From NCBI GenBank assembly GCA_044360075.1, contig JBIKLA010000018.1, forward strand, positions 1 through 64,000: a stretch of 64,000 nucleotides of DNA, given 5' to 3'. Position 1 is the stretch's first letter. Every line of letters begins with the position of its first letter. The DNA is from OMII01 sp947467385 (lineage in GTDB: Bacteria > Bdellovibrionota_C > UBA2361 > OMII01). Both the position numbers and the translations under genes were made by a program. Below are positions 61,912-64,000 of the stretch, one piece after another. The notes under the pieces were generated by a model. That model was given only the letters and a program-made list of their open reading frames with translations, had not been told where the DNA came from and searched no databases.

Positions 61912-63072
61912 ATGAAAAATCAGTCCGTAATCGCCCTTCGTCTTTGCGTTGCGTTTGGAGCCGCGATGCTTTTTGGGTGCGGAGCGTCATCCAGCTCGGT
62001 TTCCTCGGTTAAGATAGGCGCGATATACAGCTCCAGCGGCGATCAAGAGAGCCTCGATCAGGCCTCCCTTGAGGGGGCTCAGCTCGCTGTCGAGCAACTC
62101 AATGCCAAGGGCGGAGTGCTCGGGCGCCCTGTTCGGCTTGAAGTAAGGGATGGGGGGTCCTCGATGGAGCGGGTCGCAGAAGTGGCCCAGACGCTCTTCG
62201 GGGCTGACCAACTCGACATTGTAATCGGCTTGAGTGACACCGGGCTGGCAAACCCGGTGGCGGAGCTCAGTCAGGCCGAGGGGAAGATATTCGTCACATC
62301 CGGTGCAACGGGCCCAGACCTCGTCTCGGAGGCCCCGGACTCGACATTCCTGGCGTGCTTTTCGGATGAGGCGCAGGCACGCGCCATCGCTGACTACGCT
62401 GTGAGCAAGCTGCGACTTCGCTCGGTTGGTGTTGCCTATGATGCAGGCTCGGAGTACGCGAAGGTTCTTGTGGCCGCTTTTCAGCAACGATTTAGGTCTC
62501 AAGGGGGCATGATCTCGTTCCAGAGCCCATTTTCGGCCGGCGATATCGGCGTTGAGCGGCTCATCAGCGAAATTGGGGAGGAACAGCCGCAGGCCCTCTT
62601 CCTGGCAGCCCAGCCGAATGAAGTGTCCTCGGTTCTGTCAGCCCTCCGAAAGAGTGGTGTTCGCATACCAATTCTAGGGGGAGATTCGTACGATTCTCCG
62701 CGTATCTCATCCCTGCCGCCGTCTATCACTGAGAAAGTTTTTTTCTCAACTCATGTGCTGCTTACCGGTAATCCTATGAGTCCCGTCATGCGGGACTTTG
62801 TGGCTCTGTATGGAGCGCGGTACGGAGCTCCGCCGCAGAGCGGCTTTGCAGCTCTCGGCTACGATACGGTTAACCTAGTGGCGCAGGCCGTATCCCGAGC
62901 CGGCTCTACATCCCCCGATCCCGTGCGGGGCGCCCTTGAGGCCACCTCGGATTTTCAGGGTGTCACGGGGACGATGTCGTTCGGGCGCGGCCTCCACATC
63001 CCCAAAAAGGATGTGACCATCGTGACGTTCATTGATGGACAGCCGAGAGTAGCCGCGGTTACGCGGCCCTGA
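61912..63072 (+). CDS. Branched-chain-type ABC substrate-binding lipoprotein
   Basis: A 386-residue lipoprotein with lipobox LFGC (Cys23). The mature domain has the LivJ/LivK-type periplasmic-binding fold (Peripla_BP_6): KIGAIYSSSGDQ, ASLEGAQLAVEQLNAKGGVLGRPVRL, IGLSDTGLANPVAELSQAEG, IFVTSGATGPDL, and GFAALGYDTVNLVAQAVSRAGS. Real importers with this protein have permease and ATPase genes next to it, which are absent here. It could therefore be a sensory or orphan binding protein for the adjacent histidine kinase. Confidence 0.9.
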   Translation: MKNQSVIALRLCVAFGAAMLFGCGASSSSVSSVKIGAIYSSSGDQESLDQASLEGAQLAVEQLNAKGGVLGRPVRLEVRDGGSSMERVAEVAQTLFGADQLDIVIGLSDTGLANPVAELSQAEGKIFVTSGATGPDLVSEAPDSTFLACFSDEAQARAIADYAVSKLRLRSVGVAYDAGSEYAKVLVAAFQQRFRSQGGMISFQSPFSAGDIGVERLISEIGEEQPQALFLAAQPNEVSSVLSALRKSGVRIPILGGDSYDSPRISSLPPSITEKVFFSTHVLLTGNPMSPVMRDFVALYGARYGAPPQSGFAALGYDTVNLVAQAVSRAGSTSPDPVRGALEATSDFQGVTGTMSFGRGLHIPKKDVTIVTFIDGQPRVAAVTRP

Positions 63073-63093
63073 CCGCGCGCAAAGCTTGTTGCG

Positions 63094-64000
63094 TTAGTTG
63101 CCGGCGGACTTCCGCAGCGTCACGGTGAACGCAGAGCCATGGCCGTGGCTACTCTGGACGCCGATAGAGCCTCCAAGCCGTCCGACCAGGCGCTGCACGC
63201 ACGCCAGCCCAACGCCAGTTCCTTCAATAGACGATTCGCCCGCCCTGTTAAAAGGCTTAAAGACCTCATCGAGGTACTCTGGAGCGATGCCGCGGCCGTT
63301 GTCACTGACAATGACCGATGCGCGGCGGCGGGAAGGGGACTTTTCAGGGGCGACAGAGATTATAAGCGGGCGGTCAGGGGCCCGGTACTTAATTGCGTTG
63401 CCGATGAGGTTGCTGAAGATCTGGTAAAGCTGCGTCTTGTTTCCGAGCACCAGCGGAAGCTCCTCAACGGTGGTGATAGTGCCAGCGTTTCGCTCAAGCT
63501 GCGGCTTGAAGTCTTCGGCAACCTCCTTCAAGACCTGGTTGAGGTCAATCGGCTCAAGGGTCCGTTCGCTCGCCGAAACCCGCGCCAGCTCAAGCACGCC
63601 GTCCGTGAGGGTCTCAAGTCGGCTGGCGGCGGAGGAGATATAGCGCGCGGGCTGCTCCAGGGCGCGGTTCCCTGAAACGGCTGGATCCTCCTGAAGGAGC
63701 CCGATCATCCCCTTGATAGTGTTAATAGGGTTCTTAAGGTCATGGGAGACCATGTAGGTAAACTCATTGAGGTCGCGGTTGCGCTCTTCGATCTGGAGCT
63801 GGTTCATCACGTTGGCCGTCACGTCGAGTGTTATCGAGAGCGCGATATAGTCGTTGAGCGAGTTGTCGAATATCGGCACGGTGCGGGTCTCAAGCCAGAG
63901 TGTCATTCCGGACTTGTGGTAGAAGCGGTAGCGGTACTGAAACGGCTCGCCGGTGCTTACGATGGCGAGCGACTTCTCGACCAGCCTCTTGTCATCCTCA
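63094..64000 (-). CDS. PAS-domain sensor histidine kinase, C-terminal part
   Basis: Cut by the window end; 302 codons remain. The visible N-terminal part is the end of a PAS domain (FQYRYRFYHKSGMTLWLETR). It is followed by a HisKA helix with His in YMVSHDLKNPINTIKGM and the HATPase domain: N-box IFSNLIGNAIKYR, G1 VSDNGRGIAPEYLDEVFKPF and G2 GTGVGLACVQRLVGRLGG. No membrane segment is visible in this portion. It is transcribed toward the convergent binding-protein gene, 21 bases away; its response regulator must lie outside. Confidence 0.93.
   Translation of the reverse strand, partial: EDDKRLVEKSLAIVSTGEPFQYRYRFYHKSGMTLWLETRTVPIFDNSLNDYIALSITLDVTANVMNQLQIEERNRDLNEFTYMVSHDLKNPINTIKGMIGLLQEDPAVSGNRALEQPARYISSAASRLETLTDGVLELARVSASERTLEPIDLNQVLKEVAEDFKPQLERNAGTITTVEELPLVLGNKTQLYQIFSNLIGNAIKYRAPDRPLIISVAPEKSPSRRRASVIVSDNGRGIAPEYLDEVFKPFNRAGESSIEGTGVGLACVQRLVGRLGGSIGVQSSHGHGSAFTVTLRKSAGN

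Overview
The window is GC-rich DNA from a Gram-negative bacterium. It carries many lipoproteins with lipoboxes, a Tad-type pseudopilin/vWA cluster, part of a non-flagellar type III secretion (T3SS) gene set, and two-component proteins. The mixture (sigma-28-like factor, injectisome genes, Tad genes, large secreted proteases, C5-pathway heme genes with serS among them) fits a lineage formerly grouped with the deltaproteobacteria, such as Myxococcota- or Bdellovibrionota-like. No rRNA is present and this placement is a guess. The order is housekeeping chromosome with accessory islands; nothing suggests a plasmid or phage.

Left part (1-14 kb): an IS3-family end cut by the window start, a (CCCT)n microsatellite, and a tRNA-Asp followed downstream by two further copies of its own 3' end on about 205-base repeats. 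Then come leuS, an MBOAT/SGNH acyltransferase pair, a COG3014-type lipoprotein, an HD hydrolase, a tRNA nucleotidyltransferase, an HNH protein, and a tRNA-Ile/tRNA-Ala pair with its own promoter and no rRNA. About 1.1 kb of poorly coding DNA follows.

Middle (14-38.8 kb): a sugar-type ABC importer operon; two sister S8 proteases with Pro/Thr-rich repeat tails; a heme operon (hemC, hemD, serS, hemE, a HemX/CcsA-like gene, hemA); an MsrB-MsrA fusion; a TadE-TadE-TadG cluster; queF behind a structured leader; a membrane-anchored CxxC protein; bioB; a HAD hydrolase; and hemB.

T3SS locus (38.9-45.7 kb): a sigma-28-like factor gene runs into sctJ, a small unknown gene, sctQ (with a well-placed internal start for a short SctQ-C form), a small helical protein, a GNRA-capped hairpin, sctV, a TPR lipoprotein and a 105-residue unknown. 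A receiver protein with a histidine-kinase phosphoacceptor helix but no ATPase domain follows. The ATPase, export gate, secretin and stator genes are not in the window.

Right part (45.7-64 kb): a flippase-like membrane protein, an RNase D-like exonuclease, a CitE-like lyase, a peroxiredoxin with a histone-H1-like tail, a divergent lipoprotein pair (one with a FlgO domain) with only 9 bases between start codons, a three-gene unknown cassette, and a GNAT. Next is a 1624-residue protein with an N-terminal HExxH protease motif and a C-terminal ABC1/UbiB-like kinase fold, a strong secreted-effector candidate. The window ends with a small transporter, an HD phosphohydrolase, a branched-chain-type binding lipoprotein and a truncated PAS histidine kinase.
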